Part shown: positions 52,198 through 61,631 of the stretch, piece after piece
How positions within the stretch are numbered: the stretch's first letter is position 1
Layout: every line of letters begins with the position of its first letter
From: an uncultured Aquimarina sp.
GTDB taxonomy: Bacteria; Bacteroidota; Bacteroidia; Flavobacteriales; Flavobacteriaceae
DNA length: 64,000 nucleotides
Direction of reading: 5' to 3'
Assembly (NCBI GenBank): GCA_947493495.1
Contig: CANLRN010000001.1
Coordinates: 185,181-249,180 of the forward strand
Notes under the pieces: generated by a model
The model's input: only the letters and a program-made list of their open reading frames with translations
The model's database searches: none
Told to the model about the DNA's origin: nothing
Position numbers and translations under genes: made by a program

Positions 52198-53484
52198 TCA
52201 TTTCCTAGAATCAATAAAGGAAATGGGCTTGCGACTCATCTCAGGAAATTTTTTATTCTTAAGCTCTTCTATAGTATTTAGTATTAAATCAGGAACTACT
52301 CTCAAATTTGCTCTAAGATGCTCTTTTAATTTTTTTTGTTGGATAGCCGTAAATGTATTAGCTATATGAATCAATAACCGATCCGTACCCAAATCTCCGG
52401 TCACTACCTCAATTACATAGATTCCTAAGCCTTCGAAACTAGTCAATACTTCAATTACACTTTGTGGATATAGCGTAGTTCCTTTATACTTAATCATATG
52501 TTTTTTTCTGCCTAAAACGGGACTGAGTCTCATGGTTTTTCTACCACATAAACAGGTTTCTCGATGTGCCTGTACCATATCTCCTGTAGTATACCTAATC
52601 AATGGCATTGCTTCTATGCCTAATGTAGTAATTACTAATTCTCCTATTGTTCCATCTTCTACGGGCTTTCCTTGATCATTTAATATTTCTGCAATGATCA
52701 ATTCTGGACGTTGATGTCCTCCTTGATGAGCATTGCATTCTGTAAAGGCTGTACTCATCTCTGTAGAGGCATAGGTAGAATATAAATCAATATCCCATTT
52801 TTCTTTAATTTTAGTCCCTAATGTATTTAGATTAAAATCTTGATCTCTTAGAGGTTCTCCAATACATATTGCAGCTTTTACAGATGAGTTTTTATAGTCT
52901 ATAGCATTATTTTCTGCATAAGAAATTAACTTAAGCAAAAAAGAAGGGACAACTACAAGATAAGTCGATTGAAACCTATGTATCGAATCCCATTGTAGTT
53001 CTGGTATTCCAGATCCTACTCGTACCAAGGCTGCTCCTAATTTTCTGGTTCCCAAAAAATAAGCTAGCCCTGCCATAAATCTACGATCTAAGGTGGTGGT
53101 TAATTGTACTACATCTGTTTTAGTTACTCCTGCTGTAGTAAAAGACATAGCTTCATTATAGGCAAGTCGTTCTAAATCATCATCTGATAATGCAAACGTG
53201 ACTGGTTTACCCAGAGTACCAGATGTAGTTACGTAGTCAATGATTTTATCTTTTGCAACACATAAAAAATCATCATTATATGCTTGCAAGTCATCCTTGG
53301 TAGTAACAGGTATTTTTTGTAAATCTTGGATAGTATTAATATCACTAACAGAAATATCATACTTTGAAAATAGTTTTTTATAATATGGAGAATATTGAGA
53401 AACATAGGAGATGACTTCTCGTAATTTTTTATGCTGAAGTATTGTTATTTCTTTTTGTGTAAGCTGTTCTACTTCGTCTTTCAT
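52198..53484 (-). CDS. PaaK-like phenylacetate/aryl-CoA ligase family
   Basis: 428 aa adenylate-forming enzyme of the phenylacetate-CoA ligase family. The phosphate-binding loop is VTTSGTLGKPVTFA near residue 90; the adenine-binding YSTYASTEMSTAFTEC and the RYTTGDMVQA hinge follow. Similar ligases are part of flexirubin and aryl-polyene clusters, where they activate a hydroxycinnamic starter. That role here is inference from the downstream genes on the same strand to its right. A terminator separates it from the beta-propeller gene, so it has its own transcript. Confidence 0.82.
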   Translation of the reverse strand: MKDEVEQLTQKEITILQHKKLREVISYVSQYSPYYKKLFSKYDISVSDINTIQDLQKIPVTTKDDLQAYNDDFLCVAKDKIIDYVTTSGTLGKPVTFALSDDDLERLAYNEAMSFTTAGVTKTDVVQLTTTLDRRFMAGLAYFLGTRKLGAALVRVGSGIPELQWDSIHRFQSTYLVVVPSFLLKLISYAENNAIDYKNSSVKAAICIGEPLRDQDFNLNTLGTKIKEKWDIDLYSTYASTEMSTAFTECNAHQGGHQRPELIIAEILNDQGKPVEDGTIGELVITTLGIEAMPLIRYTTGDMVQAHRETCLCGRKTMRLSPVLGRKKHMIKYKGTTLYPQSVIEVLTSFEGLGIYVIEVVTGDLGTDRLLIHIANTFTAIQQKKLKEHLRANLRVVPDLILNTIEELKNKKFPEMSRKPISFIDSRK

Positions 53485-53564
53485 ATATTCTTATACTCTA
53501 TATACCTTTTTTTACCATTAAAGTGACGAATATAAAATAAATAGCAATCAAATCAGATATTCTC

Positions 53565-53605
53565 AAAAAATAAAACTGCCAGAATCTTAAGTTCCTAGCA
53601 GTTTT
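53565..53605 (-). terminator. Terminator after the beta-propeller lipoprotein gene
   Basis: Stem AAAACTGCCAG (53572-53582) with CTAGCAGTTTT (53595-53605), one mismatch. Read leftward it ends in TTTTATTTTTT. It isolates the PaaK-like gene from the genes upstream. Confidence 0.75.
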
Positions 53606-53630
53606 ATATTGACGATGGTATATTTTGTTA

Positions 53631-54641
53631 TTAGTTTACTTGCAGAATGCTAAATGTTTCTTGTGATAAATCTCCTCCTAATGCTAATCCAAGATATGCA
53701 TTGAGTACATATACATTACCATCATTAGCTAATGTAGCTGTAGTAGGAAATTTTTCGCCAACTACCGCAAAAGTAGATACCAGCGTTGCTGTCCCCCAAT
53801 CATCATTAGTAGTCAATATTTGTACTCCTGGATTTTCTCCTAGCCCATTTTCTACTAAAGCTACAGTCCCATCAGAAATTAATTCTAAACCGTCCCCTCC
53901 TATAAATGCAGGAGCATCGATTTTGTTATAACTTGTAGGATCAGCAATAGGAATTTTAAACAGTGCTCCATCATCTAACTTATTTACGATGAGGTTACCA
54001 TTGGTATACACAATTCCATTAAGTCCAAAGTTCATTGGCGCAGGTGTAAAATCCATTCCTCCATCAATAAAAATTGAAGCTTCTAATGTCGTTCCATCTA
54101 CTTTATAGACTACAGGAGAAAAAGAGTCTGTCACATATATATTCCCTTCATTATCCACCGCAATATCATTGGCAAAAGCTGCTGCACCATCTGGAAGCAG
54201 TTCATGTAAATTTATTCCTTGTACTAGATCTCCTGTCTCTAAATTATAAATCCCTAGATATGCTACTACAGCTGGATTGCTATTACTATTTGTAGAGAAA
54301 CCTAAATTGCCAGATACAACTAATAGTCTATTTCTACTTTCATCTGTAAAAACTCCAGTTACACTTGCTAATTTAGGATCTGTTACAAAAGTGGTATATG
54401 CTCCTGTTTGTGGATCTACATATCCTACCTCACTTTTAGCAATGGAACCTACTACAAATTGATTGTTATTTGTATTAAAATCGATTCCTTCGGGATATAA
54501 ACCTGTTTCAGTAATAGTAATTGTTTGTGGAATTGGTGGTGGTAATGTTGGAGTTGAAGTATCATCATCATTCCCGCAAGAGATAAATACAATACTACAT
54601 AGTAGTATAAAGATTATGTTTTTGGTTTTAAAAGTTTTCAT
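53631..54641 (-). CDS. SMP-30/NHL-like beta-propeller lipoprotein
   Basis: 336 aa. Lipobox VFISC with a GNDDD start of the mature chain, so an envelope lipoprotein. Repeated GNIYVTDSFSPVVYKV, GNVYVLNAY and GLELISDGTVALVENG segments build a six-bladed propeller like SMP-30/gluconolactonase or NHL proteins. It lies 103 nt behind the C45 gene and is bounded by a terminator, and no flexirubin cluster that I know uses it, so it may be a passenger. Confidence 0.75.
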   Translation of the reverse strand: MKTFKTKNIIFILLCSIVFISCGNDDDTSTPTLPPPIPQTITITETGLYPEGIDFNTNNNQFVVGSIAKSEVGYVDPQTGAYTTFVTDPKLASVTGVFTDESRNRLLVVSGNLGFSTNSNSNPAVVAYLGIYNLETGDLVQGINLHELLPDGAAAFANDIAVDNEGNIYVTDSFSPVVYKVDGTTLEASIFIDGGMDFTPAPMNFGLNGIVYTNGNLIVNKLDDGALFKIPIADPTSYNKIDAPAFIGGDGLELISDGTVALVENGLGENPGVQILTTNDDWGTATLVSTFAVVGEKFPTTATLANDGNVYVLNAYLGLALGGDLSQETFSILQVN

Positions 54642-54744
54642 AAAAAATAATTTCTATATTGATTAGATTATTTTGTCGATAGTACGGCTACTACTTACAT
54701 CAAAACATTCGTATTCTTTATCATTTCACATAGCATTAACTAAA

Positions 54745-56412
54745 CTATAACCTTCTTTCACATTTCTTACTATATTTTTTTATTTTTTTGAGATCTAGTT
54801 GTGTAGTTACTTCTCTTTTTTCTGCTTGTTTAAAAGCTATTAGTGCTTTATTATATTCTTTATTATGATAATAATAACTACCTATTATAAAATAAGTCGC
54901 CCAATACTCGGGATTTAATTTTTCGAAATTGAGCAACTTTTTCTCCTCTACCTTTTGTTTGTTGTCTATAGCATTTTCTATTTCTCGACTCATTATCCTA
55001 AACTTCTCATAATCTCTATATCGTGGTGTATGAATAAAAGGATCTTCGGGAATTTTCAGTGTATCGATTGCTATTGCTTTTTCTTCTATATTTGTTTTCT
55101 TCATATTCTCAAAAACCTCATCTAGGTCATAAGCAACAAATGCTCCCATCTGGTAAGGATTGGTAGACACCCATACTTTTCGTTCTTCGGGTTTAAAAAT
55201 AATTCCATGATGCGCCAACATTTGATTCAATGCTTTTTCATTACCATATCCGATGAGTTTATTTTTTAATCCTTCTCGATTTCTCAGAATTTTTGCAGCT
55301 TTTAAGGGGTTTAGCTGTTCTTGGCTTGATAATAGCTCTGTCATTCGGTTATATCTATACAGCGAATGGCTCTCTGTAATGGCTTTATGGTTTCGTTTAT
55401 CTTCTGTATATGCCTCACTCTGAAAATGATTAGCACATACTAATTGATCAGAATTTTGTACTTCATATATTCCAAAATTTTTAGGAGACACCTCTATTAA
55501 TACCACTTTTTTATCTCGAGCACTTCCTACCATGATAGATTCTGAAACGAACACCTCTCTTTTTTTTGCTATAGCAATAGCCTCTTCGATAGTACTAGCA
55601 TATTGTAGTATTTCTCTGGTAAGAATAGAAATGGGTGTTTTGGCAATTAAAGGTATTTTAGATTTTCCTGCATTGATAGTAATTGTCAATCCTTCAGTAT
55701 TCATTCCTGATAATGCTCCCATCATACCTGCCCATCCATAGGTCATGAATTTATATCCTTTAGATGGATTCATAAAAGTAACTAGTTTCTCTTTAGAAAA
55801 ATCATCTCCTGCATAAAAATCAAAATTACGTCCAATTAATAATTGTCCATCTTCTGTTTTTTCTCCCCAAGCAGCAAATGAAGTACAGCCTACTAACATT
55901 AGGTCTTGTAATGCGTGTCCTATATCATGGGCACCGTGTGCATATAACATCCTAACATAGGGTAACGCAAAATCATTATAATCCCTAGATGCATATCTAG
56001 AGACTCCATAAATTTCGGTCTTATATTCTTCGGGGACATTGAGGTGTAGTTTTCGATTATACCAAGCTACAATTTTACTTAGGAATCTAAGATACCCTTC
56101 TGAAGAAACTAATTCTTTAACTTTCCCTATAAAGGCATCTTCTTGTATTTTAATCAGTTCTCTGGATAAGCTTCCTGCGGCAATACCTCTTTCTAGTGGT
56201 TCTCCTTCTAGATACATTTCCCATAATCCTTGCTTATTTTTGCGAAGTAGATTATTATTTAGCGTATAATACGTATTACTATGTTTTATCCTTGCGGTAT
56301 CAATAGTCGCTATTCCTGTAATATCGGGTCGGGCTGCTAATGATTTTTTCACGCCACAAGAAGATACTGTAGCAATCGATATCAAGAGGAGAACGTAACC
56401 TATATGTTTCAT
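54745..56412 (-). CDS. C45-type autoproteolytic acyltransferase/hydrolase
   Basis: 555 aa. Lipobox VSSCG, then an NTN-hydrolase domain of the C45/acyl-CoA:6-APA acyltransferase type: the nucleophile Cys176 in VGCTSFAAWG, then GQLLIGRNFDFYAGDD. Autocleavage before the cysteine would activate it. The final 80 residues look like TPR-type helices (YFIIGSYYYHNKEYNKALIA). In flexirubin clusters this protein is thought to act in ester formation or maturation of the pigment. Its ATG overlaps the stop of the FAD oxidoreductase (TAATG). Confidence 0.85.
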   Translation of the reverse strand: MKHIGYVLLLISIATVSSCGVKKSLAARPDITGIATIDTARIKHSNTYYTLNNNLLRKNKQGLWEMYLEGEPLERGIAAGSLSRELIKIQEDAFIGKVKELVSSEGYLRFLSKIVAWYNRKLHLNVPEEYKTEIYGVSRYASRDYNDFALPYVRMLYAHGAHDIGHALQDLMLVGCTSFAAWGEKTEDGQLLIGRNFDFYAGDDFSKEKLVTFMNPSKGYKFMTYGWAGMMGALSGMNTEGLTITINAGKSKIPLIAKTPISILTREILQYASTIEEAIAIAKKREVFVSESIMVGSARDKKVVLIEVSPKNFGIYEVQNSDQLVCANHFQSEAYTEDKRNHKAITESHSLYRYNRMTELLSSQEQLNPLKAAKILRNREGLKNKLIGYGNEKALNQMLAHHGIIFKPEERKVWVSTNPYQMGAFVAYDLDEVFENMKKTNIEEKAIAIDTLKIPEDPFIHTPRYRDYEKFRIMSREIENAIDNKQKVEEKKLLNFEKLNPEYWATYFIIGSYYYHNKEYNKALIAFKQAEKREVTTQLDLKKIKKYSKKCERRL

Positions 56413-57953
56413 TATGTTTTTACTTGTTCCTTCTTGGCTAAGGTTTCTTTAATTCGATTGAGTAAATATTCTTTTCCTAAAAGCTCTCCACAGGTCACTA
56501 CTGCACTTATGGTAACTCCCAAAACTCCGTGCATATTTAGTCCTTGTCCCGTAAATAACAAATTAGAAATCCGAGTTCTGGGAGATAAAAAGGATTTCAT
56601 AGGACTGCTAGCATCTTTGACAAAACCATACATAGATCCTTCAAAACATCCTATATAATCTCTATATGATAATGGTGTTGATGTATGGACAGATTTGATA
56701 CAAGATCTAATATTAGGAAATTTTTTCTCTATTTCCGTGAGATAAGCTTCTATTTTTCGTTGCTTAAATTGTTCATAATCCTCTCCTCTATCATTTTTTA
56801 CAGCTACTGTATTAAATGTATCTGCCCAAGGTTTTACTTCTTCGAAACGCATATAGGCTATAGAAGTTAAGTTGTCTGCAAAGCCTGGGGTTTTAAGATC
56901 TTCATTCATAGAAATTAAATAAGCTTCAGGCCAACTTTCTTCTTTATAGTTCTGCGTAGTCCATACTTTTTCTGGAGTATGCGTATGGTAATAGTTTTTA
57001 TTAAAATATGGAACTGTACCTTTCTTAAAAACTAAATATATACTAAATGACGAGATTACACTTTTGGTACTCTGGATTCTTTTAAAATATAAATTCCTAA
57101 ACTTTTCTTTACCTATCATATTCAATGTGAGCTTAGGATCCATATTGGATATAAAATTATCTGCAGAAAAAGTATTTCCCTGCGCAGTAGATACAGATAC
57201 TAATATTTCTTCTTTAAAATTAAATGTTGTAACTTCTTGATATTTTAATATGGTCCCTCCTAATGTTCTTAAGCGTTTAACTAATAATTTAGCGATTTGA
57301 CTTCCTCCTTGTATACACCTCCAAGCACTTTCTATATATGAGTTTATTGATAGTGCGTGCACATAAAAAGGTGTACTATCAGGATCTCCCGCATACAACA
57401 GATTAGACCCTGCTAGTACTGCTCGTAATTTAGGATTTTTTACAGTAGCATCTATATAATCCTTCGCCTTTAGAGTTAATAAATTTTCTCCATAATATTG
57501 ATCTCCTTGTTCTAGGTTATATAACGGAAATCGATAGCAGGTGTCCTTTATCTTTTCAGTATATTGTCTGATCCCTTCTTCTTCTTCTGGAAAAAAAGCT
57601 GCCAATTGTTTTATGAAGTTATCATAGCCTTGTGCGTGTGGATATTCGAGCTCATCATTATCAAAGGTAATCACATCATAGGCATTGATATCCATCCTTT
57701 TGAGCTTAAGGTCATCCATTATATCTAGATATGAAAAATATTTATGTAGATTCTGACCTTTTTCTAAGCCCCCTATATAATGAATTCCTGTGTCGAATAT
57801 ACTTTTATCTCGTACAAATGTTTGTAGATTTCCTCCAAACTGATTATTTTTTTCTAAAACACATACTTTTTTACCCTCTTTAGCAAGGATATTAGCAGCA
57901 ACCAGACCTCCTAGCCCACTTCCGATTATAATAACATCAAATTTTTCTTGCAT
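56412..57953 (-). CDS. CrtI/RetSat-like FAD-dependent oxidoreductase
   Basis: 513 aa. Dinucleotide-binding IIIGSGLGGLVAAN begins at residue 8 and continues with CVLEKNNQFGGNLQTF. The C-terminal LLFTGQGLNMHGVLGVTISA is typical of phytoene-desaturase and retinol-saturase-like enzymes. In pigment clusters such enzymes act on polyene chains. Starts next to the end of the MMPL gene, with no gap. Confidence 0.85.
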   Translation of the reverse strand: MQEKFDVIIIGSGLGGLVAANILAKEGKKVCVLEKNNQFGGNLQTFVRDKSIFDTGIHYIGGLEKGQNLHKYFSYLDIMDDLKLKRMDINAYDVITFDNDELEYPHAQGYDNFIKQLAAFFPEEEEGIRQYTEKIKDTCYRFPLYNLEQGDQYYGENLLTLKAKDYIDATVKNPKLRAVLAGSNLLYAGDPDSTPFYVHALSINSYIESAWRCIQGGSQIAKLLVKRLRTLGGTILKYQEVTTFNFKEEILVSVSTAQGNTFSADNFISNMDPKLTLNMIGKEKFRNLYFKRIQSTKSVISSFSIYLVFKKGTVPYFNKNYYHTHTPEKVWTTQNYKEESWPEAYLISMNEDLKTPGFADNLTSIAYMRFEEVKPWADTFNTVAVKNDRGEDYEQFKQRKIEAYLTEIEKKFPNIRSCIKSVHTSTPLSYRDYIGCFEGSMYGFVKDASSPMKSFLSPRTRISNLLFTGQGLNMHGVLGVTISAVVTCGELLGKEYLLNRIKETLAKKEQVKT

Positions 57954-60900
57954 CTATGATATTCTATTCAAAACTGTTATTCCAAAATCCTGTTCAAATA
58001 TTTCAAAATCAACTAGTAAATTTTCGAAAAACTTTTTGTTTTCTGAGAGGACGATTATTTTCTTAATATCCTCTTGGATTAATTTTTCTTGATGTTGTGG
58101 TTGTATTGGTATCGTTGTATCTAACAAAAGTACATCAAATTTTTTCGAAGTCAAATCTTCATCTGCTACAAAATCTATTTTACTTCTAATTGTCATATAA
58201 CATTGTTGCGCTATCAATCGGCTACGTTCTTCTGCTAATATTCCTGTGAGTTTAGCATAAGGTTTTCTGTAGGATATATATAGTAAGAGCTCGCCATAAG
58301 TATCTCCATACAGTACTACCCGATCATTTGGTGCTATATGCGAGACTACTCTATAATAATACTCATGACACTCATTATATCGTTTCTTGACTTCGGGATA
58401 ACAACTTTTATACCTATAATTATTAAGTACTGCTTTTTTATAGTATGATATCCCCTCTTCTTCTTCCTGAAATTGAAAATACTGTTCTCTAAACCAAGTA
58501 CTTATATTTTTCGTTCTTAGCGAATAGGTATCGCCAAAACTAACATCGCCAACCGTTATTCTAGGTAAGATTTTTAGTTGTACTGCTCCATCGTGGATCA
58601 CAAAATCTCCTTTTGGGGACACCTGTGCACTCCCGTGTATAAGTATAGGAAGGATATCTAGATTGAGTTCTTGAGCCAGGTAAAAAGATCCTTTATGAAA
58701 TCTACTCATTTTTGCTGTTTTTGTTCTCGAACCTTCTGGAAATGCTATCAATGAGTATCCTTGTCGTACTTTTTCTTGTAGATGCTTTACGCCTCCTTCA
58801 ATACCTGATGATACGGGATAGAAACCTGCGAGTTTTGCGGCTCTCCCAAAAACTGGATTGTTATAGACCCAATCCTTGACCAAAAAAATAGATTTAGGGT
58901 GTAACATGCCAATAGAAATGATATCTAGAAATGAAGAATGATTAGCAATCATAATACATTGTTTGCTAAAGTTTTCTTGCTCTGGATTGATTACTTTCTT
59001 TTTTACAAAAGGATTGGAATACAATACGGAGCCCATCAATTTAGAAACTACAGTATGAAAAACGCTCATTTTCTTTTTCTTACTTGCCGGAAACCAGGGT
59101 ATGATCAAACTACTAAGTATTGATACCAAAAAGCCTCCTATGATAAAATAACTAAAGCTGAACAATGACCACAACGTCTGTCGTAAGCGTAGTGGTGACA
59201 ATCCATTTTTGGTTCTATTGCTAATAAAAAGCTTAAATAGCATCGGTTGTATCGTAAATGCAACCAATACTGCTGATAGAATCCCAATAAGAGATATGAT
59301 AGATATGGAGCGTAATGCAGGATGTTTTGCAAAAATCAATACCCCAACACCTAGAATAGTAGTTATAACAGAGAGGAGAATAGACGTTTTATAGGTAGGT
59401 AATACACGTGTACCATAGGTATGCTCTTTTATCAAACCATTAGTAATAAATATGCTATAGTCTACTCCTAACCCAAAAATAAAAGTAGAAATAATCACAT
59501 TAAAGATGTTGAAATCTATACCCATAATTTTCATAATCCCTAGTGTTATTACCCAGGTAATAGCAATGGGTAATGCGGTGAGTAACGTAAGCATAGAATC
59601 TTTATAAAACAGCAATAATAATACGACTACAGCAATCAGAGAATATCCTATCAAGACATTAAAATCATTTTTCAGATTTCCTAATAATGTCTCGTTTAAT
59701 TGTTTTCTATCAATAACTACAGTATCAGGTATTGTACTTAGCGATCTATTGATAGCATCTGCATCTTTATGATGTACTTTAATGGCAGAAATCACGGTAG
59801 AAAAATCCTGTTTTTCAGTTACGAACTCTTCTAGATATAACTCCTTTATACCCTGGTATTGACGATAATCGATTGGGTGTATTGGTGTTTCTAGATATTT
59901 ATAAAACTTGGCAAAAGTTGTTGGTTTAAAACCAATTAAGGCTCCTTTTCCTTTTAATAAACCTGTTAAAGAGTCTTTTCTTTTTTGTGTCCAGAAATCA
60001 TTCCATAGTTTTATTTTCTCTTGCTGTGCTTCTTTAGACAATACTACTCCACCAATAGAGCTATAATTAATGATATTTTTATTCAGTTTATGTTGTTCTA
60101 AAATGGCATGTAACTTATTATTGGCATAGAGTGCTTTGTTTAATGTCTTACCATAGGTAACTACATAAATGGATTTTGCCTTGTTATTATTAATTCTGTC
60201 TAAATCATTTTCTGCTGCGACCAGTTCTTTGGGTTGATAATTCATCGTAGATAAATCTGTATCAAATCCTACGCTGTGAAAAAGAAAAAGGCTGACGACA
60301 CACACCCCTGTAATTAGAAAAATCAACAATTTACTTTTATGAAAACTTGTTCTCGATATCCTATCTATAACTGTTTTCTGAGAATGATTTTTTTTATTTG
60401 AAAGATAGGCTTGTGGTATAAAAATTAATGCAAATACAGAAGCTCCAACCACACTAACTGCTGCAAAAATACCCAAATCATTAAGAGCTTCAGATTTTAC
60501 AAATACCAAACATAAAAAAGCTACAGCAGTAGTCAGACTACTCATTAAAATAGGTAAAGAAACATCTCTATACAGTTCTTCTACATCATCATTATTTCTA
60601 TAATGCGTAAGAATATGCAACGAATAATCTATGGTAATTCCCAATAATACAGATCCTATTCCTAGGGAGATCGCAGATATTTTTCCTTTTATAAGATATA
60701 ATACCGCTATTGCTACAATAGCACCAAATAGTGTAGGTGTAAAAATGATAATAGGAATACTTATCCTCTGGTAAAAGAGGATTAAAATAAGTAATAAGAT
60801 ACTCATAGCGATACTTACCGTAAACTGAATATCTTTTTTGATCTGTTTTGCATTGGCTACAGCATATAAAGTAGCTCCAAATAGTGAGGCATTTGCCTTA

Positions 60901-61631
60901 TCGGTATAAGCACTATTAAGCTGTTTTGTGATCTTTTGTAATTTTTCTACAAAAATGGTATTCTTTCCTGTTTCATTTGTTGCGAGTGCAGGTGTTATAA
61001 ACAATAATAGGTTTTTATGGTCTTTGGTGATTAAGTATCCATTATACAAATCATAGTTATCTCCCAATTGTAGCTGCACCAATTTCTTTAGCCCTCGTGG
61101 AGTGATCCCTAATGGATCTTTGACAAGATATTTTTTTGTCACTACTCCTGTAAGAGAATTTAAGGTTTTGTAATTATTTTCTATAGTAAGCGCTATAGAA
61201 TCTGGATTAATTCTGTTGCCTATATTCTCATAATCTGATTCTGATAGAAAAAACGGAAGCTGCGCATACACAAAATCATACAACTCCATCACATTATCAT
61301 CTGCGACTTTACCCTGAATCTGTTTTATATAATCATTCAATTGAGTCTGTACAGAATCCATAAAAGCGGTTGCGTACTCCGTAAGATCATCTGGATGATC
61401 CCCTTGATTCGTTATATTGATAACTATCTTATCAGAAAAAGAAACTGTCTGTAATACTTTTTGAGTAATAGCTCCTTTTTTGCTATTAGGGATCAATCGT
61501 GTAATATCCTCTTCGAAACCAATGCGACTTGCTAAAAAAGCGAGAATAACTATACTTCCAATACTAACTCCCCAAGCCTTTATCCTATTGGATCGAATAT
61601 AATGATATATAGAGAGAAATAAATTAGACAT
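57954..61631 (-). CDS. MMPL exporter fused to acyltransferase and methyltransferase-like domain
   Basis: 1225 aa, three parts. Residues 1-830: RND/MMPL exporter with two sets of transmembrane helices around large periplasmic loops (ISLGIGSVLLGITIDYSLHI; FGLGVDYSIFITNGLI). About 860-1035: PlsC-type acyltransferase with the HX4D motif NHSSFLD near 900 and PEGSRTKT near 965. 1040-1225: a Rossmann-like stretch with VVLYGDTYGELLLYI that may be a degenerate methyltransferase domain. Flexirubin clusters carry such exporters for moving acylated pigment to the outer membrane. Overlaps the GT2 gene by 8 nt. Confidence 0.88.
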   Translation of the reverse strand: MSNLFLSIYHYIRSNRIKAWGVSIGSIVILAFLASRIGFEEDITRLIPNSKKGAITQKVLQTVSFSDKIVINITNQGDHPDDLTEYATAFMDSVQTQLNDYIKQIQGKVADDNVMELYDFVYAQLPFFLSESDYENIGNRINPDSIALTIENNYKTLNSLTGVVTKKYLVKDPLGITPRGLKKLVQLQLGDNYDLYNGYLITKDHKNLLLFITPALATNETGKNTIFVEKLQKITKQLNSAYTDKANASLFGATLYAVANAKQIKKDIQFTVSIAMSILLLILILFYQRISIPIIIFTPTLFGAIVAIAVLYLIKGKISAISLGIGSVLLGITIDYSLHILTHYRNNDDVEELYRDVSLPILMSSLTTAVAFLCLVFVKSEALNDLGIFAAVSVVGASVFALIFIPQAYLSNKKNHSQKTVIDRISRTSFHKSKLLIFLITGVCVVSLFLFHSVGFDTDLSTMNYQPKELVAAENDLDRINNNKAKSIYVVTYGKTLNKALYANNKLHAILEQHKLNKNIINYSSIGGVVLSKEAQQEKIKLWNDFWTQKRKDSLTGLLKGKGALIGFKPTTFAKFYKYLETPIHPIDYRQYQGIKELYLEEFVTEKQDFSTVISAIKVHHKDADAINRSLSTIPDTVVIDRKQLNETLLGNLKNDFNVLIGYSLIAVVVLLLLFYKDSMLTLLTALPIAITWVITLGIMKIMGIDFNIFNVIISTFIFGLGVDYSIFITNGLIKEHTYGTRVLPTYKTSILLSVITTILGVGVLIFAKHPALRSISIISLIGILSAVLVAFTIQPMLFKLFISNRTKNGLSPLRLRQTLWSLFSFSYFIIGGFLVSILSSLIIPWFPASKKKKMSVFHTVVSKLMGSVLYSNPFVKKKVINPEQENFSKQCIMIANHSSFLDIISIGMLHPKSIFLVKDWVYNNPVFGRAAKLAGFYPVSSGIEGGVKHLQEKVRQGYSLIAFPEGSRTKTAKMSRFHKGSFYLAQELNLDILPILIHGSAQVSPKGDFVIHDGAVQLKILPRITVGDVSFGDTYSLRTKNISTWFREQYFQFQEEEEGISYYKKAVLNNYRYKSCYPEVKKRYNECHEYYYRVVSHIAPNDRVVLYGDTYGELLLYISYRKPYAKLTGILAEERSRLIAQQCYMTIRSKIDFVADEDLTSKKFDVLLLDTTIPIQPQHQEKLIQEDIKKIIVLSENKKFFENLLVDFEIFEQDFGITVLNRIS

